The position numbers were made by a program, and so were the translations under genes. Positions 47,365 through 58,495 of a DNA stretch of 64,000 nucleotides are shown here, one piece after another. Within the stretch, counting starts at the first letter, position 1. Each line of letters opens with the position of its first letter. The DNA lies in the NCBI GenBank assembly GCA_030544235.1, contig CM060464.1:31815602-31879601 (forward strand), written 5' to 3'. This DNA comes from Lepturacanthus savala. Lineage: Eukaryota > Chordata > Actinopteri > Scombriformes > Trichiuridae. The notes under the pieces are model-generated. The model saw only the letters and a program-made list of their open reading frames with translations, had not been told where the DNA came from and searched no databases.

Positions 47365-49479
47365 CCTGTTTTTAAATTTCCCCTCAGAACATATTGAATG
47401 AATAAATAAATTACTTTACTTTGATTTATGCAGTCTTCCAGAGAATCCACATCTCCTCTTCTCTAATCTCAGATCACCTTGTCATCCTTTACTTTTCATT
47501 TGCTTTCCTCCTCCTTCACTTGTCTTGTCTCATTTTTTCATTATAATCTCTATTTTCCTTCCCCTCACCTCTTGACTTGATGAACTCCTCCACTCTGATC
47601 TCTCTTCTCTGTGCTCTTCTCCTTTCTACACACAGAGAAGCATCTAATATGTCTCCAAAGGGTTTTTCTCATCTTTATAAGATGGACAGACATGAGTGAT
47701 GAAAGATTTTATGATCATCGGTGAAAATTTAATGGATGTTTGCTTTGTTTGTGTGTGCATTAAATTAAGAAAAATGTTAAATTTCACACTTTATCACTTT
47801 AACTCTGCAACACAGTGGCGCAGGGGTTTGCACTGTTACCTCACAGCAAAAAGGTTCACGACCTCCTTGGTCCTGGGTCTGGAAGATTTGTGGATCAACT
47901 CAATGCTCATTGAGAGGAACACGGTTGTTACAAGAAATGAGTACAGATATAAATTTGAAGTTGATATTCTGCTTGAGAATGTCTGTCTGATGAGCTCAAC
48001 TTTTTGCCTGAAAGTGAATTTTCTAAAAACAAAAAACAAAACAAAGAACATGTCTAGAACAAAATGTATTTGTATCTAAACTATAAACACTTCTGTTTAC
48101 ATTCATAGAATGAATATTCTGGAATTGTTGGGGAATCAGTAAGTTTAGTGGAAAGTGCTGGCAGGGAAAGTGAGCTGTAACTCCTAGGTGAAAAACTAAA
48201 GGAGGAAACTGTTCTTATCTCCTGTCACCGCCTTGCTTCCTTTCTTTCCTTTCTTACTTTCCCTCCTTTCACCACTTGCTTCTTATCTTCTCATCCCTCC
48301 GCTCTTCCCCTCTTTTCCCATTTTCTGCCTTGTCATCCTCCTGTCACATCATCTTTTCACTTCTTATGCATGGCCTCTTTTTTTCCAATTCCTCTTTTTC
48401 CTCCTCTCATCTTGTCTCCTGGTGTAAACCGTTTGGAGAGGCGGTGTTGCCTGGTGGCGTTGCTCCCGGCGATGACTCCTCTAGACCGAGGCTCATTAGA
48501 TCTCCTGGTAGCCACGGCAATAGAGCCTACTTGACAGGCAGCTGGAATGGATGCTGTGAGAATTTAATTGAGAGAATCCTGACAGCTGTCAGTGTGGTGC
48601 AAGGTTTCCATCAACTAAATGACAGAGATGCAGAGGTGGAGAGATTTATATGTTTAAAATAGAGTAGGATAGAGCAGGGGGATGAGTTCTATAGAGTGGA
48701 TTAAATTACTCATTTTATTAATTACTTCATAAAATTTGAATTACTTACTGCCGTTCTAAACGTTTTTACTCTCATATTGTGTAAAAGGAGGTAACAACAA
48801 ATCTTTACTCAGTAATTATTTTAAATTATTTTTAATTATTTTTTACAGGCGATCAAAACAAATAAACAATAAACAAATCAGTCTCCTTTGAACCAAATCC
48901 CTTTTTTCGTGAACTTCCACCACAGCTCAACAGAGAAACACTAACTGGGTTTCCATCCGAATGTATCAAAATTTTAGAGCACAAAAAGAATATGTGAAAT
49001 GATGGCCGTTTATATTCCTTATTCTTTTGCAATAAGAGAGGTAGCGTTTGGCATGAGTTTACATTATAATGTTGTGTTCCCTTGCAGTCGGAAGATAGAG
49101 TTGGAAAGATCAGAGTCGAAAAGTCCGACTTCCAAGGTAAATGCTTTTCATTATGCAAACTCAGGAAAACATGGCCGGCCACAGTAAGGTGATGTTTGTT
49201 TGGATATCTTTGTAGCATCAGAGAGAACTGCTGGCGAAGTACATTTGATTCCCAAAGGAAGAGAGAGAAAGAGAAAAGCCATCTGCTACTAAGTTATAAC
49301 CTCTGCTCTTTAACGCAGCATTGTATTCCCTTTTCCATAATTCCCTAATCTTACCCCTTGCTTAAAAATCTAGTGTAAAATAAGAAGCCTTGTGCAATGC
49401 TGTCAGGCTTTGATCATGCTCTGGCTGCTTCGAACATTCCTAAACTTCACAATTACAAGTCATGGATGTGTTATAGACC
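47365..49479. other. Intergenic, no gene
   Basis: The stretch is pyrimidine-rich (47440-47640 and 48230-48420) and contains a SINE head fragment at 47815. The open frame at 48276-48662 is partly pyrimidine-rich low complexity and has no domain. Confidence 0.55.
47815..47880 (+). mobile_element. SINE head fragment
   Basis: AGTGGCGCAGGGGTTTGCAC, CCTCACAGCAAAAAGGTTC and CTTGGTCCTGGGTCTGG match the head of the family at 58496 and then stop; the tail is absent. Confidence 0.7.
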
Positions 49480-49615
49480 TGGATAGACTACCGCCTCTCA
49501 ACACCATGCCAATTTTTCCCAGTGGCCAGTTGTGGTACTACAGCACAAAATTACATGCGACTCAAAAAACATTTTTCCCATAGACCACAATAGTAAAAGA
49601 GAAGCCTATAAAACT
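49480..49615 (-). repeat. Dispersed repeat, inverted relative to 28060-28200
   Basis: The reverse complement shares GTACCACAACTGGCCACTGG and TCTATGGGAAAAATGTTTTT with 28060-28200. The family is unknown. It lies just upstream of LTR-element copy B. Confidence 0.7.
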
Positions 49616-49691
49616 GTTGACAGGACACCCCCAGCTATAATCCTATTTACTACTAATCTTTGCATTCCATATTTTGCATTCCATTCCAATA

Positions 49692-50134
49692 TAAGGCCTT
49701 ACATCGGCCAATGGGTGCAAAGAAGAGCAAGGAGGTAAGCAACAGAAGTCAGACATCCTCCAGAGCCTGAAATGCCTGTACTAACACCAGAGGTCAAACA
49801 CCCTCTGGTGTTCAAACCAAGTATTATGGAAAGATTGGGCCCTGAAATAAGCTCAAGTGCAATGAAAGAAATGAAATATCCTAAAATTGAAATCATTGAT
49901 GAATCCGAAGACGAAGACGAACCAAGATTAACTATAGTCATGAAGACCCCCCCGGCACCTGAGACGGTAAAAATAGATGAGGTGTTCGACGTTGACGCAT
50001 GGAAGTCAATGTCTCCCATTCTGGACCTGAGTGAGGCTTCAACATCGGTCGAGAGGGTCGAGAAAGGAAGGGAGGATGAGCTACCAAAACATGCCAAGAT
50101 ACGGAGCTGGAGGCTGAGAAGAACCATACAGTAA
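49692..50134 (+). pseudogene. Unassigned retroelement ORF, copy B (120 codons open)
   Basis: Similar to copy A from AAGGCCTTACATC onward. The frame at 49772-50134 is open: EVKHPLVFKPSIMERLGPEI, then KIEIIDESEDEDEPRL, then VFDVDAWKSMSPILDLSEAS and a basic end KIRSWRLRRTIQ. The upstream part (VRPYIxQWVQRRARR) is cut by a TAA near 49736. The stop is followed at once by a GAAGAAGAGGTGGG purine tract and the LTR. No known domain. Confidence 0.6.
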
Positions 50135-50148
50135 GAAGAAGAGGTGGG

Positions 50149-50947
50149 TGATTGAAAAGTTTAAATGTATTGTGAGTATATAATGATATTAATGAAATCA
50201 CTGTGTGTAATGATAAGAAGTAAGGTTAAAGAAAAGATAAAGACTGTTAACATTTTGACATCATAGATTCTGTTTGTGTGGGATTTTGGTAAAATCTAAC
50301 ATTTAAGAAATTGGTTAAATGTTAAAGGCCTTAAGAAAGAGGAACTAGTATAAAGTAAAAAAAAAAAAAAAAAAAAAAAAACTACAGGTGTACCGCCAAT
50401 AATAGTCCCCGGTAATTCACTCCCGGTGTGGAGTTTCCTTTTATTTGCAGCGCTGTTTCTTTTTGTTTGCAGCGTTTCTTTTTTTGGAGCATTGAGGGTT
50501 CCCGGCCACCGTACTAAACTCGCGTGGGCCGCACTAACATTAAATTTTCATATCAAGGCGGGGGCCTCAAACTAGCGTCCGGCGGGCCGCATTTGGGTTT
50601 GAGACCCCTGATCTAGACTCTGAAATTAATATTCCCTTAACAATAAAAGTATACTTATTGTTTAAATAAATACCAGCAACTATAACAACTGTTACCATTT
50701 AGGAAGAAGCTGTCGTTAACTAAGGGGTTTTCACCAAGTATTTCTATTATCAGGCAATAGGGGTGCAGGTGTTAAGGTAGAGGGAAATCCTTAGGAGGTA
50801 GACAGTTAGCAGGTTGGGCGAATTCTTCCGCCCCAGCCAAAAGTTAATAAATCAGAATCCTGTTCATGTGCCTCCAAGCAGGCTGATTTCAAACCGCTTT
50901 AAGGTGTGGCTGGCCTGGTGTTCCTGTACCGGAGTTCCAGGGTAACA
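50149..50947 (+). mobile_element. LTR-like unit, copy B with internal replacement
   Basis: It starts TGATTGAAAAG and ends CCAGGGTAACA. Positions 50149-50358 match the start of LTR A and 50609-50947 match its end (GATCTAGACTCTGAAATTAA onward). About 1.03 kb of LTR A is missing and replaced by the unrelated 50359-50608. The right end abuts gypsy pol sequence at 50948. Confidence 0.6.
50359..50608. mobile_element. Foreign 250-base segment starting with an A-tract
   Basis: An A-tract of about 22 bases is followed by GC-richer sequence (GGTGTACCGCCAATAATAGT, GGGCCGCACTAACATT, GGCGGGCCGCATTTGGG). It replaces the middle of LTR copy B. The GGGCCTCAAACTAGCGTCCG/GCGGGCCGC part looks like a common dispersed vertebrate-fish repeat, but I cannot name it. 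Confidence 0.45.
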
Positions 50948-51230
50948 AGACCAATGTAGCCAAAGTACTAAAGAGACTCTTAGATCACAATCTGTTCGTC
51001 AAGGCAGAGAAAAGCGAGTTTCATGCCGACACCATCTCCTTTCTGGGCTTCATTGTAGCTCCTGGAAGGGGGCAGATGGACCTGGCTAAAGTAAGCGCTG
51101 TAGCAGACTGGCCCACGCCTGATAGCCATAAAAAGGTCCAGCAGTTCCTCGGTTTCACTAACTTTTATAGACGTTTTTTCAGAAATTTCAGCGCAACAGC
51201 AGCTCCGCTCCATGCACTCACCTCCATGAG
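50948..51230 (+). pseudogene. gypsy element 2, reverse transcriptase C-terminal part
   Basis: The frame reads NVAKVLKRLLDHNLFVKAEK, SEFHADTISFLGFIVAPGRG and KKVQQFLGFTNFYRRFFRNF, the RT thumb of Ty3/gypsy. It ends at TGA in ..LTSMR. The polymerase core with YxDD is missing, cut off exactly at the LTR-B junction. Confidence 0.88.
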
Positions 51231-51653
51231 GTGACTATAGAGGCAGAGCCCGCCTTCCAGAACCTCAAGCGTCGCTTCACCACGGCTCCCATCCTCACCA
51301 TGCCTGACCCTCAGCGGCAGTTTGTGGTGGAGGTGGATGCTTCCAATGAGGGAATCAGGACAGTTCTATCCCAGAGATCTGAGCATCCTTGTGCCTTCCT
51401 GTCTCGGCAGCTGTCCAAGGCGGAAAGAAATTATGATGTTGGTAACCGTGAGCTCCTCGCTGTGAAGGTGGCACTGGAGGAGTGGCGGCACTGGTTTGAG
51501 GGGGCCAGTCAGCCGTTTATTGTCTGGACTGACCATAAGAACCTGGAATACATGAAAAAAGCCAAAAGACTAAATTCTTTTTCCCTCTCTTACAGGCAAG
51601 CCTCTCATCCTGTCACGACTCTTCGACCCCGAGCCTGTTGCCAAGGAGCCTGA
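51231..51653 (+). pseudogene. gypsy element 2, RNase H
   Basis: EAEPAFQNLKRRFTTAPILT is followed by the RNase H core FVVEVDASNEGIRTVLSQRS, the AERNYDVGNRELLAVKVALE block and FIVWTDHKNLEYM. Catalytic D, E and D (VDAS, NRELL, TDHK) are present. After KRLNSF the frame is lost at a deletion near 51590. Confidence 0.88.
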
Positions 51654-51675
51654 GCCCATCCTCCCACTGTCCTGT

Positions 51676-52657
51676 GTGGTTGGAGCTGTCTCCTGGCAGA
51701 TAGAAAAGGAGGTTAAGCGGGCCAATGGTGAGGCTCTGCCACCTAGTGGATACCCAGAGAATCGATTGTTTGTCCTGGATGAGATGCGCCCACAGGTGAT
51801 CCACTGGGCCCACACCTCGCTGCTTTCCTGCCATCCGGGGGTTCGGCGGACCATGTTCCGGTGGCTGTCCGTGGAGCCGGGAGTATGTGGAGGCTTGCTC
51901 GGTCTGTGCCCGCAATAAGACTTCCACCGGATCACACATGGGACTTTTGCACCCGCTCCCTATCCCCTCCAGACTGTGGGCAGACATCTCCTTGGACTTC
52001 GTCACGGGGCTCCCAACATCTCAAGGTAACATGACCGTCCTCACTGTGGTGGACAGGTTCTCAAAGATGGCTAGGATTATTGCTCTGCCTAAGCAGCCCT
52101 CTGCCAAAGAGACGGCAGAAGTTCTCGGCTTTCCCAGAGACATTGTGTCGGACCGGGGGCCCCAGTTTGTGTTTCGGTTCTGGAGGGAGTTCTGCTGGCT
52201 TATCGGTGCCAAAGCCAGCCTGACCTCAGGATACCACCTGGAGGCCACCGACCAGACCGAGCGCCTCAATCAACAGCTGGAAACCGGCCTCCAGTGTCTA
52301 ATGTCACAGAACCCGGCCACATGGAGCAAGCACCTGGTCTGGGTAGAGTATGCACATAATTCCCTCCCCACCTCAACTGCTGGCTTTTCCCCTTTCATGT
52401 GTGTATATGGCTACCAACCACCTGTCTTCACAGACAATGAACCAGAGTCATCGGTGCCCTCTGTCCAGGCCCAGATCCGCCGCTGCCGTCGCATCTGGGC
52501 AGCCGCCCGTCAGGTATTCCTCCGTCAGGGAGACCGAGTGAAGAGAGCGACCGACCGCAAGAGAAGACCCGTGCCCAACTACCAGCCGGGCCAGAGGGTG
52601 TGGCTCTCTGCCAAGAATCTCAACCTAAAGGTCCCTTCCAAGAAACTAGCACCTTAG
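51676..52657 (+). pseudogene. gypsy element 2, integrase
   Basis: The HHCC zinc-binding part is split by a frameshift near 51880: VIHWAHTSLLSCHPGVRRTM in one frame, MEACSVCARNKTSTGSHMGL in the next. The core has ADISLDFVTGLPTSQGNMTV, DIVSDRGPQFVFRFW and TDQTERLNQQLETGLQ (D, D and E present). The C-terminal part ends with a TAG in ..KLAP. It is inactive in its present state. Confidence 0.88.
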
Positions 52658-52769
52658 TTCGTGGGCCCCTTCCCCATATCACAGATCATCAGTCCTGCTG
52701 CAGTCCACCTGTGCCTGCCCCGATCCCAACGCACCCACCCTACCTTTCATGATAGCCAAGTAAAAACCA

Positions 52770-53048
52770 GTGAAAGACAGCACCCTGGTTCCACCACTCA
52801 CACCTCCTCCGCCCCCAGAAGTGGTAGAGGGCGGCCCCGTGTACAAGGTAAAATGGCTACTGGATAACCGCGGTCGGGGAAGACAGTTTTTAGTGGACTG
52901 GGTGGGGTATGGTCCCGAGGAATGGCAATGGGTTCCTTCTCGACACATTCTTGACCACAGCCTCATAGATGACTTTTACAGAGATCACCCAGATCAGCCT
53001 GGGCCGTCAGGAGTCGGCCCTAGAGGGAGGGGTACTGTCACGCAGTGA
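52770..53048 (+). pseudogene. gypsy element 2, chromodomain (chromovirus)
   Basis: A Pro-rich linker (LTPPPPPEVVEGG) is followed by VYKVKWLLDNRGRGRQFLVD, WVGYGPEEWQWVPSRHILD. This is the canonical chromodomain order (Y.V..LLD.R.R....L..W.GY..EE..W.P) that marks chromoviruses. The frame runs a few codons into the LTR (..RGTVTQ). Confidence 0.9.
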
Positions 53049-53690
53049 GGTCAAGTTGGGTTTTTGTTTTGTCTCCATGTCTTGTCATTTCCTGTTTTAT
53101 TCTGAAAAGTAACTCTCCTCTCGTTTCAGGTCACTTGCCCTTCCTCATGTGTCACCGGTCTGATTGTCTTGCCCGCCCTGATTGTTTCCACCTGTTCCCT
53201 ATTACCCTGTGTATATATTGTCTGCGTCTCCCCTTGTCTTGTGCCAGAGTGTTTCGTCCCATGCGTTCACCCCAGCCCTTCTGAGGCCACAGCCACAGCC
53301 TTCTTGTTGTCTTTTCCTCTCACGAGTGATTTTGATTTGGTATTTTTCATAGTTTAGTTAGATATAGTTAGTCCTAGATTTTCAGTTCTTTCTTTTGTTT
53401 GTTCCTCTTCCGGAGTGGATTTTTGTTTCATGTTATTAGATTAGTGTGCCTCCAGTTTTTAGAAGTGAGTTTCAGTTTAGCTTCCTTTGTTTTCTAGATT
53501 AGGTTATCCTCTGGTTGGAGTGCCTTTTGTTTGATTCATAGATAGATTCCTAGTCATAGATAGATTCATAGATTTGTAGTCATAGATAGAATTATGGTGT
53601 TAGATTTATAGCCAGAGATAGTTTGGAGTTTCCATAGCCACTTCATTTTATTCATTGTGAGAGAGGTTTTCCTACTGGTAAAGCATCATG
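53036..53690 (+). mobile_element. 3' LTR of gypsy element 2, truncated
   Basis: It begins TGTCACGCAGTGAGG just after a purine tract (TAGAGGGAGGGGTA). A TATATA sequence lies near 53213. From 53520 to 53620 there are repeated TCATAGATAGATT units. The terminal TGCATTTGGGTCC-type end seen in element 1 is not found, so the LTR is cut short at an uncertain point. Confidence 0.65.
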
Positions 53691-55330
53691 AGGTTGACTC
53701 TACTGATCAGTCTGTTCATTTTTCAGTTTTTCATTTTTTTCAACATCCCCTGTCCTTAGATCCTCACATTGTACAAGAAAAAAAATCCCTAAGAAAAAAA
53801 AAAAATTGTACAGGGAAAAAAAAGAAGAATCCTCACTAAGAGTAAGAGAGGAGGATCCCTCTTCCAATATGGACAGTCTGCAATAGATGTTTTGTAGACA
53901 GGATAGAATACAATACATTTAAAGGCCTTTGGTGAGAATCTACAATGTAAACAGTCATGAAAATAAAGGTAACACATTGAATGAGAAGGTGTGTCCAAAC
54001 CTTATTTAATGTTAGTTTGATTCATCTTAGCTTAAGAGATAACTTATCAAATTCAACACATTAATTACAGTTAAATAATATCAACAACTTCAAACAACTT
54101 CCCACTTGTGAAATGTTATCTCTTGTTTCTTGCTTTCAGCGTTTCTTTATTTCTTTCTTAAGCAGCACAAAAGTCTGGCATTTCGATGCCTGTTTGACCC
54201 AGGGCTGCCTGATCCTGGTCCTAGAGAGCTACTGTTCTGCTGGTTTTAAGCATTTCCCCACTCTAATACCCCTGATTCTACAAGCCCTTCACATGCTTCA
54301 GCAACCTGCATCATAGTTGCTCTGCAGGTGCAGGACTGGGCAGTCCTGGTCTCATTGGATCTGACCAACCCCAAGCCTGTAGGCAGCATCTACATGTTTA
54401 TATCTATGACTGTTCACATATCCAAAAGCTGCATTGTCCTTTTATCGATAGCTGATAAATCCACCCCCTCCAAGCATAAACAATTGTATGTAACATTTTT
54501 GCTTTTTTTATTTCTGGTGTTTTCATCCAAGTATTTATATGCAATTTTTGAAAATGCGAATGAGAAAAGGTGGATGGAAATGCAACTACAGGACTATAAA
54601 CAGGTCACATGTTCAGACTGAAGCCTCATAAAACCTTCCCAGCTTGAAAGACTCCTTGATTCAAGATGTACCTTTATATTTGTTCAGATGTGAAGACGTG
54701 ATGAAATGAAGTGACAGCGGAGGCAGTTCACAGTGAATGCTCTCTTTATTAAGACTCGTCTTCTTGGGCTTGGTTGGTTTCTTTTTGTCTCATCAACATT
54801 ACAGACATTCAGAGGAAACATTCTCCACAGTGATGTGCAAAACAGTGTGAAAAGAAAACGGGTACATTCTCAGTTACTGTTGGCTTCCAGTGACAGATTT
54901 TTTTTTTCAATTGCATAAACAAGCTCAGTTCATTGCAATGATTTTTTAGTGCTAAAAAGAGGAAGTTTACATCACTACGGGTGAAAAGATGGAAGTGTCA
55001 GTAGAACCGTCAGTGGGTCACGGCCCGCTGGTCGTCAGCAGCAACAAGCCACACATCAGGTCCTTCACAAACTCCAGCTCGTAGTTTACAATACAACTTT
55101 ATTCATGCCACTAGGGCTGATTTGTTTGGAGCAGCTTGTTGTACACAAACAACAATAACAAACATAAATAATCACGTTGAGCATTAACAGCAGACAAACA
55201 TTCAGCAAAAAAAAACAACTTGTGGTTGAGAAGTGAGAGTCTTTCAGACATCTGGGTTCCATCTGACACTTGTTTTCACAGAGCATCAGTGATTATATTA
55301 CAGTAGTAGAACCTGTCATTTATGATTTTT
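53691..55330. other. Intergenic; possible - strand 3' UTR at 54730-55080
   Basis: No clear gene. On the - strand, 55078-55016 reads ELEFVKDLMCGLLLLTTSGP and then stop; about 280 bases further on is AATAAAGAGAGC near 54745. This has the outline of a terminal exon with 3' UTR, but the peptide is not recognised and no good acceptor was seen. Confidence 0.3.
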
Positions 55331-55642
55331 AAATGTACAGTGTAAGATTTAGGGGAACAAACTATATAACATTCATAAGCATGTTTCAATTAATAAAGAA
55401 CAAAATAAATTGTTCTGTTTTGTGACATTAAATCAAGCTATTTGAGTGAATCGTCTGCGATGTCTGTCATGTTGCACCACCATGTTTGTACAGTGACCCA
55501 AAATGGACAAACAACGGCTCTACAGATACTCACTTGTCTCTCATGTTTCTCTGCCACTGTAGCTTCTCTATACATTGGGGTTCTCAGTTTGTTACAATCT
55601 GCAACCAGTAGATGTCACCAGAACCTACACACTGTACCTTTA
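55331..55642 (+). mobile_element. MITE with GTACAGTGT inverted ends
   Basis: The left end AAATGTACAGTGTAAGATTT is mirrored by the right end ACACACTGTACCTTTA. The centre contains GTCATGTTGCACCACCATGT and AACCAGTAGATGTCACCAGA, also typical of a common teleost MITE. Partial relatives lie at 58990-59170, 61221-61400 and 15375-15410. Confidence 0.75.
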
Positions 55643-56369
55643 AAAAAAAAAAAGGTTTCATGTTTGTAGAACCAATTTTAACCCGGTTTAACAGTGAAGG
55701 TTCATAATTCACCTTGAAAATAGGTTTTGTTCAACAAACTTGCAGCAGCCTGCTGCTCAGTGGACAGAACACTGAGGCTGACTTCCTCACAGCAGACATT
55801 TGACTTGTTAAAGCAGGAAACACTCAGGTGGTATCAGTAATATTAATGACGGTTGTGTTTCATTTAGGTGAACCAGTTTCAGGACTCTGGTTACTAGGCC
55901 TTTATATGTTCCAAGTGTGCATCTAACCAAACACTGTCGAAATGTTGATGCAGGATACTTTTTTTTTTGGAAATTTGGCATCAGGCTAACAGCTGTTGTC
56001 ATTGTTGCCATATGCTGGGATGTTGATGTTTATATTTGTGTTAGTCTCAGCTGTCAGTTGCAGACTGAGTTTTTGAACATCTTGCATTTCCTTGCCTGGA
56101 TTTGCCTGTTCTTTTACGCTGGAAATAAATACGGACATAATCGGATGGCTTTGTTGCGATGGCTTTGTTGTTTGTGCAGCGAGTCTACAGTACAATGCTC
56201 CCTCACTTAGCCTCTCAGTGACTTCGCTATTTGTTTGTCACTATACTAAGACTGTTTATTACTTTATAAACTATTAAAGTTTACTTTAGGCAAGGATGAG
56301 CGATAGTGAGAATGAACTGTTTATTTATCCAAATGTTACTTAAATTGGAATTCCTGTTTTCAGTGACCT
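55643..56369. other. Intergenic, no gene
   Basis: Short open frames on both strands have no recognisable domain. Confidence 0.5.
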
Positions 56370-56540
56370 AACTGGTCATAGGTGTGAGAGAGTGAGTAAA
56401 TGATGTGTGCCCCACGATAGACTAGTGACTGTCTGAGGTGTATCCCTGCCTCTCACCTGTAATGTGCTGGGATTGGCTCCAGCAGACCCCCGAGACCCTG
56501 ATGAGGAATAAGCAGGTATAGAATATGGCTGACTGACTAT
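56370..56540 (+). mobile_element. SINE tail fragment
   Basis: CATAGGTGTGAG, GGTGTATCCCTGCCTCTCAC, GGATTGGCTCCAGCAGACC and GAGGAATAAGCAGGTATAG, then TGACTGACT: the 3' half of the family at 58496 without its head. Confidence 0.75.
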
Positions 56541-56784
56541 TTTCAAAGATGTGGGGAGCTGCTGGTGAGACTCTTCCAACATCTGTCATAGTATTTGAGC
56601 TTCAGGACCCATCTTGCTGAAAAGAAGAATCTGAGAAAATGTAAATTAATTTTGGGACAAGAGTTGGGGAAAAAAACTGCTAACAACGAAAATGAAAGCT
56701 CAGCTGACTCATAGCATGTAAAGTTCAATATCTGTAACTTTCCTTTCCTACAACGTTGTGCAAATGTATGTTTATCATCAGTCA

Positions 56785-57090
56785 GTCATTTTCTATACCC
56801 GCTTATTGCTAATTAGGGTCATGGGAGTCTGTTGGAGCCAATCCCCGTGCATTACAAGCAGGGATACACCCCAGACAGGTACCTCTATCATGGGGCACAC
56901 ACACACCTATGGACAATTCAGTGTGTCCAATTAACATGTCTTTGGACTGTGGGAGGAAGCTGGATAACCTGGAGAAAATCCATACAGACAAGGGGAGAAA
57001 ATGAACCTCCACACAAAAAGGTCCCAGAGCAAGGTCTTGAACCTGCAACCTTCTTGCTGTGAGGCACCAGTTACTGTGCTGCTCCTTTTC
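56785..57090 (-). mobile_element. SINE copy, - strand
   Basis: The order is reversed: CAGTCATTTTCTATACCCGC (tail) at the left, GGAGCCAATCCCCGTGC, CTTTGGACTGTGGGAGGAAG in the centre and GAACCTGCAACCTTCTTGCT then GTGAGGCA (box B side of the head) at the right. It is a nearly full-length decayed copy of the same family. Confidence 0.78.
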
Positions 57091-58495
57091 TGTTAACATT
57101 AAAATGTTCCAATAACATTGCCCCCCCCCCCCCGACACAACCAGCTAGCAGCATTTTATATAACTGAAATACATATTGTTGATGCCACAGAGTTTTTCTG
57201 TTACATTTGTTTTTTTTCTGAGACACCCACACCCACGTACACACAAGATGGGACTGAAAACACAGGCAGATTACCACAGCAGCAACACTCAAACTCAAAC
57301 TCTGCAACATTCATCTTCTACTTTCCCAGTAGTGTAAAACACAGTGATGTGGTCAGAATACTGATCAGGACAAACAGATATTCATTAGTTTTTAATTTTT
57401 TCCCCCATGTTTTATATTAAAATGTGAAGTGGAAAGTGAATGAATTGACTACTGAGCATTGATTGTGTGAATGGAGCCCAGTGGGGGAGCACTGTGTGTT
57501 TTGTAGCAGCTAAAATCAACAGTTCTGCTGTGTGAGGGCTATAAATAAACACACAGTATTGCTTCTGAATGGCAGCAACACCATGCTTTTGTGTTTTGTT
57601 TCTTTAGTTTATTTCTTTCACACAGATGTGTTTCGCTCCATGGGTGTGAGGAAACACAGGATGTCCCACAGGTGCTGTAGCGGGTGAAAGAAAGCGATGA
57701 TGAGAAGGGAGAGACCGTCCTGGAGATAAAAGATGCAATGCCTCTGCTGTACAAATCACACCTCCAACTATCCAAGTGGGACCAAGTCAAGTCCAAACTT
57801 TAAAGTTACGCTAGAATAAATCTTTGATTGGTCTTACTCTCTTTAGTCAAATTACTGATATTTGTAAAGACATAAGAAGATAGAAAGATAAATTATAGGT
57901 GCTATGATTAGAAAAATAAACGGAAATGCAGAAATTGATCATAAATATATACACAGCACTTTTGGTTTTTCCTCCATTTTTAATAAGTCAAAATAAAAGA
58001 CCTGAGACTTGTTTTATGCACACAAAATGATTATTTCTCTCTAACTGTTTTTAAATCCATACAAGAGAACTTTGCCAAAATAGCACCTGACAGGTGTGAA
58101 ATAATGGTCTGAGCAAGTAAAGTCAATTATATTAGTATAGTCCTAAATCACAAATTGGCTTCAGCAGGTTTTACAGTTTGTACAGTAGCAATATAACATC
58201 ACCTGTCTTTACATCATACATCATAGGGAGAAAAATAAAGAAAGAAACCTCAGAAAGAGGAATAGAGAAAGGATCCCTAATGGCTCTTCCAGGACAGACC
58301 TGCAGTAGATGTACAGGATGGAACACAAGGAATAAATTACAGAATACAGCATTAACACACAATAGAAGGCTCTAAAATGTGCAGGTCTATCACACAACAC
58401 AATCCCACAGATGCTGCATGTTTTGAGGCAGCAGAAATAGTCCTGCTCACTGCAAAAATATCTTTTTTCAAATTAAAACTGCACATATTAGAGCC
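57091..58495. other. Intergenic, no gene
   Basis: A C-run of 14 bases at 57121 is the only notable low-complexity feature. No coding was recognised. A block at 58130-58330 (AATCACAAATTGGCTTCAGC, GAAACCTCAGAAAGAGGAA) looks like a dispersed fish repeat, but I could not define its ends. Confidence 0.5.

Noticed and set aside
48233..48662. Leu/Phe/Ser-rich frames as a membrane protein
   Set aside because: Pyrimidine-rich low-complexity DNA produces such peptides; no start context or family.
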